48,175 nucleotides of DNA from assembly GCF_014858005.1 (NCBI RefSeq), contig NZ_JACYOT010000022.1:1-48175 (forward strand), read 5' to 3'. Positions 17,258 to 27,332 of this stretch are shown in pieces. The translations under genes and the position numbers were made by a program. The notes beneath the pieces were generated by a model. It was not told the DNA's origin. It saw only the letters and a list, made by a program, of their open reading frames with translations, and searched no databases. Source of the DNA: Propioniciclava soli. Lineage in GTDB: Bacteria > Actinomycetota > Actinomycetes > Propionibacteriales > Propionibacteriaceae. Positions within the stretch are counted from its first letter, which is position 1. Every line of letters begins with the position of its first letter.

Positions 17258-18709
17258 TCAGCGGGAGCGGCGGCGTCCGGTGCGGCCGGCCGAGGCCGAG
17301 AAGGCCGCCGCTCCGCCGGAGCGGGACGGCGCCCCACCGGACGCCCCCGCGCCTGAGCCGGCTCGCGCGGGCTGGCCGGACGCCTTCGCGCCGCTCCGCG
17401 ACCCGCCGCGGCGCCCGCCACCGGAACCGCGCCCCGAGGACGCCTGCCCGCCACGGCCACCCGAGCCGCTCGAGCGCCCAACCGAGCGACCCGAGGGCTG
17501 CGCAGCCGGGGCCTGCGGCGTCCGCTCCGCCACCTCAGCGGCCGGCAGGAGCTGCCGCTCCCCGGGCGCGAGCTCGCGCAGCACCTCGGGCGTGGCGTCG
17601 GTGATGCGCGGGTGGATCTTCGCCGCCCGCATCAGCACCTGGACGTCGCGGCGCTGGTCGGGCGTCGCGATCGTGACGACGGTGCCCGCCGAACCGGCGC
17701 GCGCCGTCCGACCCGAGCGGTGCAGGTAGGCCTTGTGTTCGGCCGGCGGATCGGCGTGCACGACAAGCGCGACGTCGTCCACGTGGATGCCCCGGGCCGC
17801 AATGTCGGTCGACACCAAGGTCTCGACGCGGCCCGAGCCGAAGGCGTCCAGGTTGCGCGTGCGCGCGTTCTGGCTGAGGTTGCCGTGCAGGTCAACGGCC
17901 GGGATGCCCCGCGCCACGAGCTGCTTGGCAAGCTTCTTCGCGCCGTGCTTGGTGCGGGTGAACAGGATCGTCCGGCCGGGCGCGGCGGCGAGGTCGGCGA
18001 TGACGTCGGAGCGCTCGGCCGCCGACACCGTCAGCACGTGGTGCTCCATGGCCGCCACGGGCGACGCGGCGGAATCCGCCTCGTGCACCACCGGGTCGTG
18101 CAGGAACTGGCGCACCAGCACGTCCACCGCATTGTCGAGCGTCGCGGAGAACAGCAGCCGCTGCGAGCGCGCCGGCGTGGCGGCGAGGATGCGCTTCACG
18201 GCGGGCAGGAACCCCATGTCGCTCATGTGATCGGCCTCGTCGATGACCGTGACGGTCACGTCGGTCAGGTGCAGGTGGCCCTGATCCCGCAGATCGAGCA
18301 GCCGGCCGGGCGTGGCGACGAGCACGTCGACGCCGCCTGCCAGCGAGCGCACCTGCGGGTTCTGGTTGACGCCGCCGAAGATGGTCAGCACCGACAGCCG
18401 GGAGGCGTCGGCCAGCGGCTTCAGCGACGCCGCGATCTGGGCGGCGAGCTCCCGGGTGGGGGCCAACACGAGGGCGCGCGGACGCCCCGGCTTGCGCCGA
18501 CGGTCGTCCGCGGCCAGCCGCGCGACGAGCGGCAGGCAGAACGCGTAGGTCTTGCCCGAGCCGGTGCGCCCGCGGCCGAGCACGTCGCGGCCGGCCAGCG
18601 AATCGGGCAGCGTCGCGGCCTGGATCGGGGTGGGAACGGTGATGTCACGCTCGGCGAGGACGTCGGCGAGCTGGGTGGGCACGCCGAGGCGTGCAAAATC
18701 TGAAGTCAT
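17258..18709 (-). CDS. DEAD-box RNA helicase
   Basis: The 483-residue ATP-dependent RNA unwinding enzyme probably acts in ribosome assembly or RNA decay. Q-motif PTPIQ (26-30), Walker A GRTGSGKT (47-54), PTRELA (84-89), DEAD (157-160) and SAT (188-190) are present, followed by the C-terminal RecA domain with [10 protein letters not shown]. From about residue 400 there is a disordered tail very rich in Gly, Ser, Arg and Ala, typical of RNA-binding RhlE/CsdA-like helicases. ATG 18709 is chosen at the start of the helicase domain. The gene is divergent from the symporter at 18973; the 263-bp gap holds a -10 like TAGGGT near 18906 for the symporter. Confidence 0.95.
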   Translation of the reverse strand: MTSDFARLGVPTQLADVLAERDITVPTPIQAATLPDSLAGRDVLGRGRTGSGKTYAFCLPLVARLAADDRRRKPGRPRALVLAPTRELAAQIAASLKPLADASRLSVLTIFGGVNQNPQVRSLAGGVDVLVATPGRLLDLRDQGHLHLTDVTVTVIDEADHMSDMGFLPAVKRILAATPARSQRLLFSATLDNAVDVLVRQFLHDPVVHEADSAASPVAAMEHHVLTVSAAERSDVIADLAAAPGRTILFTRTKHGAKKLAKQLVARGIPAVDLHGNLSQNARTRNLDAFGSGRVETLVSTDIAARGIHVDDVALVVHADPPAEHKAYLHRSGRTARAGSAGTVVTIATPDQRRDVQVLMRAAKIHPRITDATPEVLRELAPGERQLLPAAEVAERTPQAPAAQPSGRSVGRSSGSGGRGGQASSGRGSGGGRRGGSRSGAKASGQPARAGSGAGASGGAPSRSGGAAAFSASAGRTGRRRSR

Positions 18710-18972
18710 GAAGTGAGTCCTGGTTCGGTGGGCGTCTCGCCCGGCGCGCCCGGCCGAAGTCTGATCCGGATGATCAGGGCGGCGCGACCAGCGACCCGTA
18801 CGGGGCCGCATCATCAGGCGGCCCGAGGCAAGACTGGTGCGGACCGCTGGGAGCAGCCTACTCCATCAGCGCAACGGACGCCGTCGGCCCGAGCCCGGCC
18901 GGCCGCTAGGGTGACGAGCGCGAACCGCCTCGCCGAGGCGGCCCCCCTCCCCGAACGCAAGGGATCGAGCCC

Positions 18973-20196
18973 ATGAAGCCACGCCTGGGGCTGCTGCCCC
19001 GCATCCTCATCGCCATCGCCCTCGGCATCGTCTGCGGGCTGTTCTTCCCCGACTGGCTGGCCCGCGCCTTCGTGACGTTCAACGGCCTGTTCGGCAACTT
19101 CTTGTCGTTCATCATCCCGCTGATCATCGTCGCGCTCATCACCCCGGCGATCGCCGAGCTCGGCCGCGGGGCCGGCAAATGGCTCGGCATCACCGCAGCC
19201 ATCGCGTACGGCTCGACCATTTTCGCGGGTCTGCTGGCCCTGGCGGTCGGCCTCACGGTGTTCCCGATGATCCTGACGCCGGGCTCCCTGCCGATGTCGG
19301 TCGACAACCCCGAGGACGCCCTCCTCGGCCCCTACTTCACCGTCGAGATGCCGCCGGTCTTCGGCGTCATGACCGCACTGCTGCTCTCGTTCGTCATCGG
19401 CGTAGGGCTGACGCTGCTGCCGACCAACGCCCTGCAGCGCGGCTTCGTCGAGCTCCGCCAAATCGTGGAATGGGTGATCTCCACGATCCTCATCCCGCTG
19501 CTGCCGCTCTACATCTTCGGCATCTTCCTCAACATGACCGTCGCCGGGCAGGTGTTCAGCATCATCGTGACGTTCATCGGCGTCATCGCGCTGGTGTTCG
19601 CGCTGACGGTCGTCCTGCTGCTCATCCAGTACGGCGTGGCCGGGCTGATCGCGCGCGTCAACCCCCTGCGCGCCCTGGCCACCATGCTGCCGGCGTACGC
19701 GACGGCGCTCGGCACCTCGTCCTCGGCCGCCACCATCCCCGTCACGCTGCGCCAGGCGATCAAGGCGGGTGTCTCCGAGCCGGTGGCCGCGTTCACCGTG
19801 CCCCTGTGCGCGACGATCCACCTCGCCGGGTCGACGGTGAAGATCACGTCGTTCGCCCTCGCCATCATGGTGCTCGCCGGCGTCCCGATCGATCTGGGGC
19901 TGATGGTCGGCTTCGTCATGATGCTCGGCATCACGATGGTCGCGGCCCCCGGCGTCCCCGGTGGCGCGATCATGACGGCGGCCGCCCTGCTGTCGTCCAT
20001 GCTCGGCTTCACCGAGCCGCAGGTGGGCCTGATGATCGCCACCTACATCGCCATCGACAGCTTCGGCACCGCCACCAACGTCACCGGCGACGGCGCGATC
20101 GCGCTCGTCGTCGACCGCCTCAGCCGCGGCCGCGTCGGCATGCCCGCCACCGACGCGGCAATTTCGCAATCTGGACGTGTTGCAAATGAAGGTTAG
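18973..20196 (+). CDS. Dicarboxylate/amino acid:cation symporter (DAACS family)
   Basis: The 407-residue membrane carrier takes up a dicarboxylate or acidic/neutral amino acid with Na+ or H+. It shows the GltPh-like fold: the serine-rich hairpin ATALGTSSSAATIPVTL, the cation-binding/HP2 region (VAAPGVPGGAIMTAAAL) and the last helix FGTATNVTGDGAIALVVD. The stop codon TAG (20194-20196) lies inside the iron box that controls the next operon. The two are therefore physically joined but probably regulated apart; the symporter has its own promoter in the upstream gap. Confidence 0.92.
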   Translation: MKPRLGLLPRILIAIALGIVCGLFFPDWLARAFVTFNGLFGNFLSFIIPLIIVALITPAIAELGRGAGKWLGITAAIAYGSTIFAGLLALAVGLTVFPMILTPGSLPMSVDNPEDALLGPYFTVEMPPVFGVMTALLLSFVIGVGLTLLPTNALQRGFVELRQIVEWVISTILIPLLPLYIFGIFLNMTVAGQVFSIIVTFIGVIALVFALTVVLLLIQYGVAGLIARVNPLRALATMLPAYATALGTSSSAATIPVTLRQAIKAGVSEPVAAFTVPLCATIHLAGSTVKITSFALAIMVLAGVPIDLGLMVGFVMMLGITMVAAPGVPGGAIMTAAALLSSMLGFTEPQVGLMIATYIAIDSFGTATNVTGDGAIALVVDRLSRGRVGMPATDAAISQSGRVANEG

Positions 20197-20209
20197 GGCA
20201 ACCTAACCT
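20180..20209 (+). promoter_or_regulatory. Iron-regulated promoter (DtxR/IdeR box) of the siderophore operon
   Basis: GGTTAG-N6-CTAACC (20191-20208) is an iron-box inverted repeat resembling the DtxR/IdeR consensus TTAGGTTAGGCTAACCTAA. It overlaps -10 TAACCT (20204-20209), which is 18 bp after TTGCAA (20180-20185) and 6 nt before ATG 20216. Iron-loaded repressor would thus cover the promoter. The box also contains the stop codon of the symporter gene. Confidence 0.85.
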
Positions 20210-20215
20210 GAACCC

Positions 20216-21065
<850 letters not shown>

Positions 21066-21070
<5 letters not shown>

Positions 21071-21125
21071 CCCGATCCCGCCTGACCCGATCCCGCCCCA
21101 CCCGATCCCGCCCGACCAGAACCGA
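21066..21125 (+). repeat. Four 15-bp tandem units between ATPase and binding-protein genes
   Basis: CCTGACCCGATCCCG is repeated exactly at 21066 and 21081, with degenerate units at 21096 and 21111; the first unit includes the ATPase stop. The array fills most of the 86-bp gap. It may be slippage-generated, or may tune translation of the binding-protein gene. No hairpin is obvious. Confidence 0.75.
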
Positions 21126-21156
21126 TCCGAACCCGAAACCGAACCGAGGAATCACC

Positions 21157-22155
21157 ATGCCCTTCTCCCGTCGCGCCCTCGTGGGCCTCGCCCTGACCGC
21201 GCCCGTGCTCGCCGCCTGCGGGGCCAGCGAGGCCCCCACCGTCTCCGGCGGATCGCCGAGCGCCGCGGCCGGCTCACCCACCGCCACCAGTGACGCCGCC
21301 GGCATGATCCGGGTGATCGACAGCCGCGGTGTCACCGTCACGCTCGAGCGGCCCGCCACCCGCGTCGTCACGCTCGAGTGGGGGCCCACGGAGGACGTCC
21401 TGGCCCTCGGGGTCGAGCCGGTTGCCGTCGCCGACCCGGCCGGCTTCGCGAGCTACGTCAGCTCGGTCACGCTCCCCGAGGGGACGCCGGACGTCGGCCT
21501 GCGCACCGAGCCGAGCCTGGAATCCATCGCGGCCGCGGAGCCCGACCTCATTCTCGGCGTCAACGGCTCCATCCCGGAGAACGCCATCGCCCAGGCTGAG
21601 CAGATCGCCCCCGTCGTGCTGCTCACGGGCGCCGACGCCACCCGCCAGCTCGAGAACCTGCGCGACAACTTCAACACCGTCGCGCTGCTGCTCGGCCGCG
21701 AGGCGGCCGCCCAGGAGGTGCTGAGCCAACTGGACGCCAAGCTGGAGGAGTCCGCGGCGGCCCTCTCCGGCGTCACGGCGCCCTACATCTTCGCGTGGAT
21801 CAACGTGACCGGCTCGACAGCCGACCTCCGGATGCACAGCTCCCGCTCCGTGCCGGGCGCGATCGCCGAGGAGCTGGGCCTGACCAACGCCTACACCGAG
21901 CCGGGCGACGACGCGTGGGGCATCGGCTCGTGGGATCTCGAGGCGCTCACGACACTGCCTGCGGACACGCAGATCCTCTCCTGGGCCAACGACGACGCCG
22001 ACCCGCTCGCCGCGCTGGCGGGCAACCCGCTGTGGGACGGGTTGGCGCCGGTGCAGGCGGGCAACGTCCACCCGGCCGCGCTGCACATCTGGGTCTACGG
22101 CGGCCCGATGTCCATGATGCAGTGGGCCGACGATCTCGTCGCCCAGCTCGCCTGA
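21157..22155 (+). CDS. Iron-siderophore ABC transporter substrate-binding lipoprotein (FecB/FepB type)
   Basis: The 332-residue lipoprotein captures ferric siderophores outside the membrane. The signal peptide has a twin-arginine-like start (FSRRALVGLALT) and lipobox LAAC with Cys21, then a ~25-residue Ser/Ala/Gly linker. The periplasmic-binding fold of class III follows (RVVTLEWGPTEDVLALGVEPVAVAD, SLESIAAAEPDLILGVN). GAGGAATC precedes the ATG. It is second in the iron operon, 46 bp before the permease gene. Confidence 0.94.
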   Translation: MPFSRRALVGLALTAPVLAACGASEAPTVSGGSPSAAAGSPTATSDAAGMIRVIDSRGVTVTLERPATRVVTLEWGPTEDVLALGVEPVAVADPAGFASYVSSVTLPEGTPDVGLRTEPSLESIAAAEPDLILGVNGSIPENAIAQAEQIAPVVLLTGADATRQLENLRDNFNTVALLLGREAAAQEVLSQLDAKLEESAAALSGVTAPYIFAWINVTGSTADLRMHSSRSVPGAIAEELGLTNAYTEPGDDAWGIGSWDLEALTTLPADTQILSWANDDADPLAALAGNPLWDGLAPVQAGNVHPAALHIWVYGGPMSMMQWADDLVAQLA

Positions 22156-22201
22156 CGCCCGGCTCTCCGACGCCCGACACACCGAAGCCCAGCGCACCCC
22201 G

Positions 22202-24328
22202 ATGACCCTGCCCACCCCCACCCGGCCCGCCCCCTCCCGGCACCGCACTCGGCCCGGCACAGCCGCCCGCGCGCACGTGCCGGCGGGGGCGGGGCGGCTG
22301 CTGGCCTGGCTCTTCGGCGCCGGGCTGGTGCTGATGGTCGGGCTGTCGGTGGTGCACCTCACCCAGGGGACGGCCAGCGTGGGCCTGGATGACCTGCTCG
22401 CCTGGCTGCGCGGGGACGCCTCCGCGACCACCGGCGGCATCGTCGTGGCCTCGCGGCTGCCCCGGCTGGGGGCCGCGCTGGCGGTCGGGGCCGCGCTGGG
22501 GGCGTCCGGCGCGGCGTTGCAGGCCGTGGCGAGCAACCCCCTCGCCTCGCCGGACACCCTCGCGGTGAACGCCGGCGCGTACCTCGCGCTGGCGCTCGTG
22601 TCGGCGTTCGGGTTGTCGACCGGGGTGATCGGCGGCTCGGTGGTCGCGCTCGTCGGTGGACTGGCGGCGGCCGGTCTCGCGTTCGTGCTCACCGGCGGCG
22701 GTGGCTCGACGGTACGGCTCATCCTCGGCGGCTCGGTGCTCACCCTCGCACTCTCGAGCCTCACCTCGGCGCTGCTGATCGTCTTCAGCCAGCAGACCCA
22801 GGGTCTGTTCGCCTGGGGTGCGGGCTCGCTCAGCCAGTCCGACCCCGGCTCGGTCGTCCGCGCCGCCGCCCTCATCGCGGTGGGCGTCGTGGCCATGGTG
22901 GCACTCGGCGGACGCCTCGACCTCCTCCAGCTCGGCGACGACCAGGCCCGCACCCTCGGCGTCAACGTGGTCGCGAACCGGCTGGTGGTGGTGCTCGTGG
23001 CCGTGTTCCTCGCGGCCGTCTCGGTCGCCCTGGCCGGGCCGATCGGGTTCGTCGGCCTGTGTGCCCCCGCGCTCGTGCGGCTGGCGGCCACCCGCGTCCC
23101 CGGGTTGCACCGCCACCGGCCGCTCGTCCTTGCCGCCGCGCTCACCGGGGCGCTGCTGGTGCTCGGCTCCGACGTCGTGCTGCGCGCCGCGATCGGCGCC
23201 GCCGAGGCCGCCGCGATCCCCACCGGCGTCCTCACCACCCTGCTCGGAGCGGTGTTCCTCGTCATCCTCTCCCAGGGCATGCGGACCGGCCGGGCGGACG
23301 CCAACGCCACCCTCGCCGGCGGGGCGCGCCTCGCCCGCTGGGCGGGGTGGCTGACCGGCGGCCTCGCGGCCCTGCTGGTCGTGGGCGCCACCCTCGCCCT
23401 GCTCGCCGGCGACGGCTGGCTGCTGCTCGGCGACATCGGTTACTGGCTGCAGGGGCGCGCCTCGCCCCGCATCACCTTCATGCTGGACGCCCGCTGGCCG
23501 CGCGTCGCCGCCGCCGTGCTGGCCGGCGCCGCCCTGGCCCTCGCCGGCACCCTCACCCAGGCGGTCACGCGCAACGCGCTGGCCGAACCGGGCCTGCTCG
23601 GCGTGTCCGCCGGGGCCGGCGTCGGCGCGCTGGCGGTCATCATTGGGGGCTCCCGGGTCGGCGTCGGCATCCCGACCTGGGCGGTCACGGCGGTGGCGCT
23701 CGCCGGGGCCCTGGCCGCCGGGGCACTGCTGTTCGCCCTCGCGGCGCGCGGCGGCTTCAACCCCACCCGGCTGGTGCTCGTCGGTCTGGGCGTCGCGGCC
23801 GGCGGCCAGGCGCTGGGCACCCTGCTCGTGGTGAGCACCGACCCCTGGAACCAGTCGCGCGCCATCACGTGGCTGGGCGGCTCGACCTACGGCACCATGG
23901 CCGCCAGCCTGCCGCCCGTCGCGGCGCTGGTCGTGCTGCTGGGCGTCGCCGCGCTCGCGCTGCGCCGCGACCTCGACCTCGTGCAGCTCGACGACGACAC
24001 CCCGCGGCTGCTCGGCGTCCGCCAGGCCCGGGTGCGGGCGTCCGCGCTGCTCGCCGCCGTGCTGCTCACCGGCGCCGCCACCGCCGCCGTCGGCGTCATC
24101 GGGTTCGTCGGCCTGATCGCGCCCCACCTGGCCCGGCTGCTCGTCGGGCCGCAACACCGCCGCATGACCGGCCTGGCCGTCGTCCTCGGCGCCCTGCTCG
24201 TGCTGGCCGCCGACACCCTCGGCCGCTCTGTGCTCGCCCCCGCCCAACTGCCCGTCGGGCTCGTGTGCGCCCTCGTCGGCGCACCCGTGTTCTGGTGGCT
24301 GATGTATGCCCAACGAGGAGATCGATGA
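22202..24328 (+). CDS. Fused double FecCD-type iron-siderophore permease (FhuB-like)
   Basis: The 708-residue protein consists of two FecCD permease domains in tandem. Repeat one (about residues 30-360) has ASRLPRLGAALAVGAALGASGAALQ and GPIGFVGLCAPALVR. Repeat two (about 370-708) has DARWPRVAAAVLAGAALALAGTLTQ and GVIGFVGLIAPHLARLL. Each has about 10 membrane helices, so one polypeptide supplies the whole channel, like E. coli FhuB, instead of the usual FecC/FecD pair. The stop overlaps the start of the next gene by 4 bp (ATGA), showing translational coupling. Confidence 0.94.
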   Translation: MTLPTPTRPAPSRHRTRPGTAARAHVPAGAGRLLAWLFGAGLVLMVGLSVVHLTQGTASVGLDDLLAWLRGDASATTGGIVVASRLPRLGAALAVGAALGASGAALQAVASNPLASPDTLAVNAGAYLALALVSAFGLSTGVIGGSVVALVGGLAAAGLAFVLTGGGGSTVRLILGGSVLTLALSSLTSALLIVFSQQTQGLFAWGAGSLSQSDPGSVVRAAALIAVGVVAMVALGGRLDLLQLGDDQARTLGVNVVANRLVVVLVAVFLAAVSVALAGPIGFVGLCAPALVRLAATRVPGLHRHRPLVLAAALTGALLVLGSDVVLRAAIGAAEAAAIPTGVLTTLLGAVFLVILSQGMRTGRADANATLAGGARLARWAGWLTGGLAALLVVGATLALLAGDGWLLLGDIGYWLQGRASPRITFMLDARWPRVAAAVLAGAALALAGTLTQAVTRNALAEPGLLGVSAGAGVGALAVIIGGSRVGVGIPTWAVTAVALAGALAAGALLFALAARGGFNPTRLVLVGLGVAAGGQALGTLLVVSTDPWNQSRAITWLGGSTYGTMAASLPPVAALVVLLGVAALALRRDLDLVQLDDDTPRLLGVRQARVRASALLAAVLLTGAATAAVGVIGFVGLIAPHLARLLVGPQHRRMTGLAVVLGALLVLAADTLGRSVLAPAQLPVGLVCALVGAPVFWWLMYAQRGDR

Positions 24329-25224
24329 ACCCCTACCGCACCTTCGCCACCACGCTGGCCGGACGCGAGCGCGTCTCCCCCAGCTTCGTCCGGATCACCC
24401 TCGCCGGGGCCGACCTCGGCGACTGCAGCCCCGTGCTGCTCGACCAGCGGGTCAAGCTGCTGTTCGGCGCCCCGGATGTGCTGGCCGGGCTGGCCGGCAC
24501 CGACGACTGGTACCCGACCTGGCTCGCCGCCCCGGACGCCGACCGCCCCGCCCTGCGCACCTACACGCTGAGCGCGGTGCGCCCCACCGACGACGGCGCG
24601 GGCGAGGTGGACATCGACGTCGCGATCCACCCCCTGCACGGCGACGAGCCGGCGCCGGGGCTGCGGTTCGCCCTCGAGGCCGAGCCCGGCACCCCCTGCC
24701 TGCTGGTCGCCGGCGACGTCACCCGGCCCGGGCACGACACCGTCGGGGTCGCGTGGCAGCCGGGCGCGGCCCGGGAGGTGCTGCTCGTCGGGGACGAGAC
24801 GGCCCTGCCCGCCGTGGTCAACATCGCCGCGGCGCTGGCGTCCGACACCACGGGCCGCATCGTCCTGGAGGTGCCCGAGGCCGACGACGTCCGGGCGTTC
24901 CCCGCGCCGGGCGGCGTCCGCGTCGAGTGGCGCGTCCGGGCCCGCGGCGAGCAGGCGGTGGGGCTGTTCGGCGCCCCGCGAACCCCGTCCGGGGCGGCGG
25001 TCGCGGCCCTCGCCGATGCCGCCGCCACCGACCCCGCCGCCGACGACCCCGCCGCCGACGAGCTGCTGTGGGACGAGGCCGCCGCGGACGGCGTCCGCTA
25101 CGGCTGGGTCGCCGGTGAGGCCAGCTGGGTGCGTGCCCTGCGCGCCGAGGCGCGCGCCGCCGACGTGCCCAAGGGGCAGGTGGCGTTCATGGGCTACTGG
25201 AAGCGCGGGGTCGCCGGCTCCTGA
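24325..25224 (+). CDS. Siderophore-interacting protein (FAD-binding ferric-siderophore reductase)
   Basis: The 299-residue cytoplasmic flavoprotein releases iron from imported siderophores by reduction. There is an N-terminal FAD-binding barrel with RTYTLSAVR and DVAIHPLHGD, then the NAD(P)H-type domain with VGDETALPAV, and the characteristic C-terminal FMGYWKRG. GAGGAG lies 5 nt before ATG 24325, which overlaps the permease stop. It is the last gene of the iron-box operon, so the four genes cover uptake and iron release. A low-complexity Asp/Ala stretch (about residues 230-250) interrupts the second domain. Confidence 0.93.
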   Translation: MNPYRTFATTLAGRERVSPSFVRITLAGADLGDCSPVLLDQRVKLLFGAPDVLAGLAGTDDWYPTWLAAPDADRPALRTYTLSAVRPTDDGAGEVDIDVAIHPLHGDEPAPGLRFALEAEPGTPCLLVAGDVTRPGHDTVGVAWQPGAAREVLLVGDETALPAVVNIAAALASDTTGRIVLEVPEADDVRAFPAPGGVRVEWRVRARGEQAVGLFGAPRTPSGAAVAALADAAATDPAADDPAADELLWDEAAADGVRYGWVAGEASWVRALRAEARAADVPKGQVAFMGYWKRGVAGS

Positions 25225-25266
25225 CCGGCGACGCGCGGCCGGGTGGCCCGCGGCTAGGGTGGAGCG

Positions 25267-27225
25267 GTGACTGCACCGACTCCGCTCGACCTGCCCGCGC
25301 CCGACGCCGAGGCCTACCTCGCTTGGCTGAAGGACTCCTCCGACGAGGCCCTCGCCGCCGCACGCGCCGGTGTCGCCGCCCTCAAGGAACAGCCGCCCGC
25401 CACGGCGCTGGCCACGCTGCAGGCCTGGAACGACGTCGACATCGCGCTCGGCTCCACGATGGCCCGCAGCTCCCTGTTCAGCGAGGTGCACCCCGACGCG
25501 GGCGTGCGGGACGCCGCCGACGAGGCCTCGCGCGAAGCCCGGCAGCTCTCCACGGAGTTCGGCCTCGACCCCGACCTCTACGCCGTCTTCGCCCGCTTCG
25601 ACGACGCTGTTCTGGGCGGTGCGGAGCAGGACGAGGCGGGCCTGGACGAGCAGGGCCGCCGGCTGCTGGAGCGCACGCTGCGCTCGTTCCGCCGCTCCGG
25701 GGTGGCCGCCGACCCGGAGACCCGGGCGCGCATCAAGGAGATCCGCGAGCGCCTGACGGTGCTCGGCCAGACGTTCGCCAAGACGATCCGCGAGGGCACG
25801 AAGTCGATCCGGGTCACGCCCGAGCAGCTCGCCGGCCTGCCGCAGGACTGGATCGACGCGCACCCCGCGGACGCCGACGGCCTCGTCACGGTGACCACCG
25901 ACTACCCGGACGCCGTGCCGTTCCGCACGTTCGCCCACGACGCCGACGCCCGCCGGGCGCTCTCGATCGCGTCGCTCACCATCGGCTTCCCGGCCAACGT
26001 GCCGGTGCTGCACGAGCTGTTCGGGCTGCGCGCCGAGCTCGCCGGCCTGCTCGGCTACGACTCGTGGCCCGACTTCGACGCCGAAGTCAAGATGATCGGC
26101 ACCGGCGCGGCCATCGAGGAGTTCATCGACAAGATCGCCGACGCCGCCCTCGCCCCCGCCGAGCGCGACCTCGGCATTCTGCTGGAGCGCCTGCGCCAGG
26201 ATCGGCCGGACGCCGAGCGCGTCGAGTCCTCCGACGCCGCCTACTACGCCGAGGCGGTGCGCCGCGAGCAGCACGACGTCGACGCCCAACTCGTCCGCAC
26301 CTATTTCGACTTCGCGCGCGTGCGCGCCGGGCTGCTCGACGTGACCGGACGCCTGTTCGGCCTCACCTACACCCCGCGGCCCGACCTGCCGGTGTGGCAC
26401 GAGGCCGTGACGGCCCACGACGTCACCCGCACCGCCGACGGCGCGCCGCTGGGTCGCATCTACCTCGACCTGCACCCGCGCGAGGGCAAGTTCAAGCACG
26501 CCGCCCAGTTCAACCTGGTCAACGGCGTCGAGGGGCGGTACCTGCCCGAGGGCACGCTGGTCTGCAACTTCCCGATCGGCCTCATGGAGCACTCCGACGT
26601 CGTCACCCTGTTCCACGAGTTCGGGCACCTCGTGCACCACCTCGTGGGCGGACACCAGCCCTGGGTCGAGTTCTCCGGCGTCGCCACCGAGTGGGACTTC
26701 GTGGAGGCGCCCAGCCAGATGCTCGAGGAGTGGGCGTGGGACGCCGAGGTGCTCGCCACCTTCGCCACGAACACCGACGGCGCGGCCATCCCGGCCGACC
26801 TGGTGGCCCGCATGCGCCGCGCCGATGACTTCGGCAAGGGCTACTTCGCGCGCACCCAGATGTTCTACGCGGCCCTGTCGTACCACCTCCACCGCGAGAA
26901 CCCGGCCGACCTCGTGGGCCGCACCCGGGAGCTGCAGGAGCGCTACTCGATGTTCCCCTACGTGGAGGGCACCTGCATGCCGGCCAGCTTCGGCCACCTC
27001 GACGGCTACGGCTCGGGCTACTACACCTACATGTGGAGCCTCGTGATCGCCAAGGACATGTTCAGCGCCTTCGACCCCGACCACCTCTTCGACGCCGAGG
27101 TCGCGACCCGCTACCGCGACCGCGTCCTCGCCCCCGGAGGCACGAAGGACGCCGCCGACCTGGTCGCCGAATTCCTGGGCCGCCCCTACAGCTTCGACGC
27201 GTACGCCGCCTGGCTGGACGAGTGA
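25267..27225 (+). CDS. M3-family zinc oligopeptidase (Dcp/oligopeptidase A type)
   Basis: The 652-residue cytoplasmic metallopeptidase degrades short peptides. The zinc motif HEFGHLVHH is near residue 455; the third ligand Glu follows in the next helix (WDFVEAPSQMLEEWAW). The C-terminal GYGSGYYTYMWSLVIAKDMF region is typical of the M3A subgroup with Tyr/His substrate-binding residues. The start is GTG, supported by TAGGGT (25255-25260) 6 nt upstream, so it is a separate leaderless transcript and not part of the iron operon 42 bp before it. Confidence 0.95.
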   Translation: MTAPTPLDLPAPDAEAYLAWLKDSSDEALAAARAGVAALKEQPPATALATLQAWNDVDIALGSTMARSSLFSEVHPDAGVRDAADEASREARQLSTEFGLDPDLYAVFARFDDAVLGGAEQDEAGLDEQGRRLLERTLRSFRRSGVAADPETRARIKEIRERLTVLGQTFAKTIREGTKSIRVTPEQLAGLPQDWIDAHPADADGLVTVTTDYPDAVPFRTFAHDADARRALSIASLTIGFPANVPVLHELFGLRAELAGLLGYDSWPDFDAEVKMIGTGAAIEEFIDKIADAALAPAERDLGILLERLRQDRPDAERVESSDAAYYAEAVRREQHDVDAQLVRTYFDFARVRAGLLDVTGRLFGLTYTPRPDLPVWHEAVTAHDVTRTADGAPLGRIYLDLHPREGKFKHAAQFNLVNGVEGRYLPEGTLVCNFPIGLMEHSDVVTLFHEFGHLVHHLVGGHQPWVEFSGVATEWDFVEAPSQMLEEWAWDAEVLATFATNTDGAAIPADLVARMRRADDFGKGYFARTQMFYAALSYHLHRENPADLVGRTRELQERYSMFPYVEGTCMPASFGHLDGYGSGYYTYMWSLVIAKDMFSAFDPDHLFDAEVATRYRDRVLAPGGTKDAADLVAEFLGRPYSFDAYAAWLDE

Positions 27226-27332
27226 CGACGGCCTGAGCCCCCCGCGCCACCGGTCACGGACCCGACCGTGGGGCACCAGCCGGGGGGTGGACACCCGGCC
27301 GTCCGCCGGGGTGCTCGCCCTAGCCTCGTGCC

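Noticed and set aside
14503-17604. Very long open frame opposite clpB
   Set aside because: It is antisense to a strongly supported ClpB gene and has the composition expected from the mirror frame of GC-rich coding DNA; no domain pattern is visible.
23887-27294. 1135-codon open frame opposite the permease, SIP and M3 peptidase genes
   Set aside because: It spans three real genes in antisense and has no start signal or domain.
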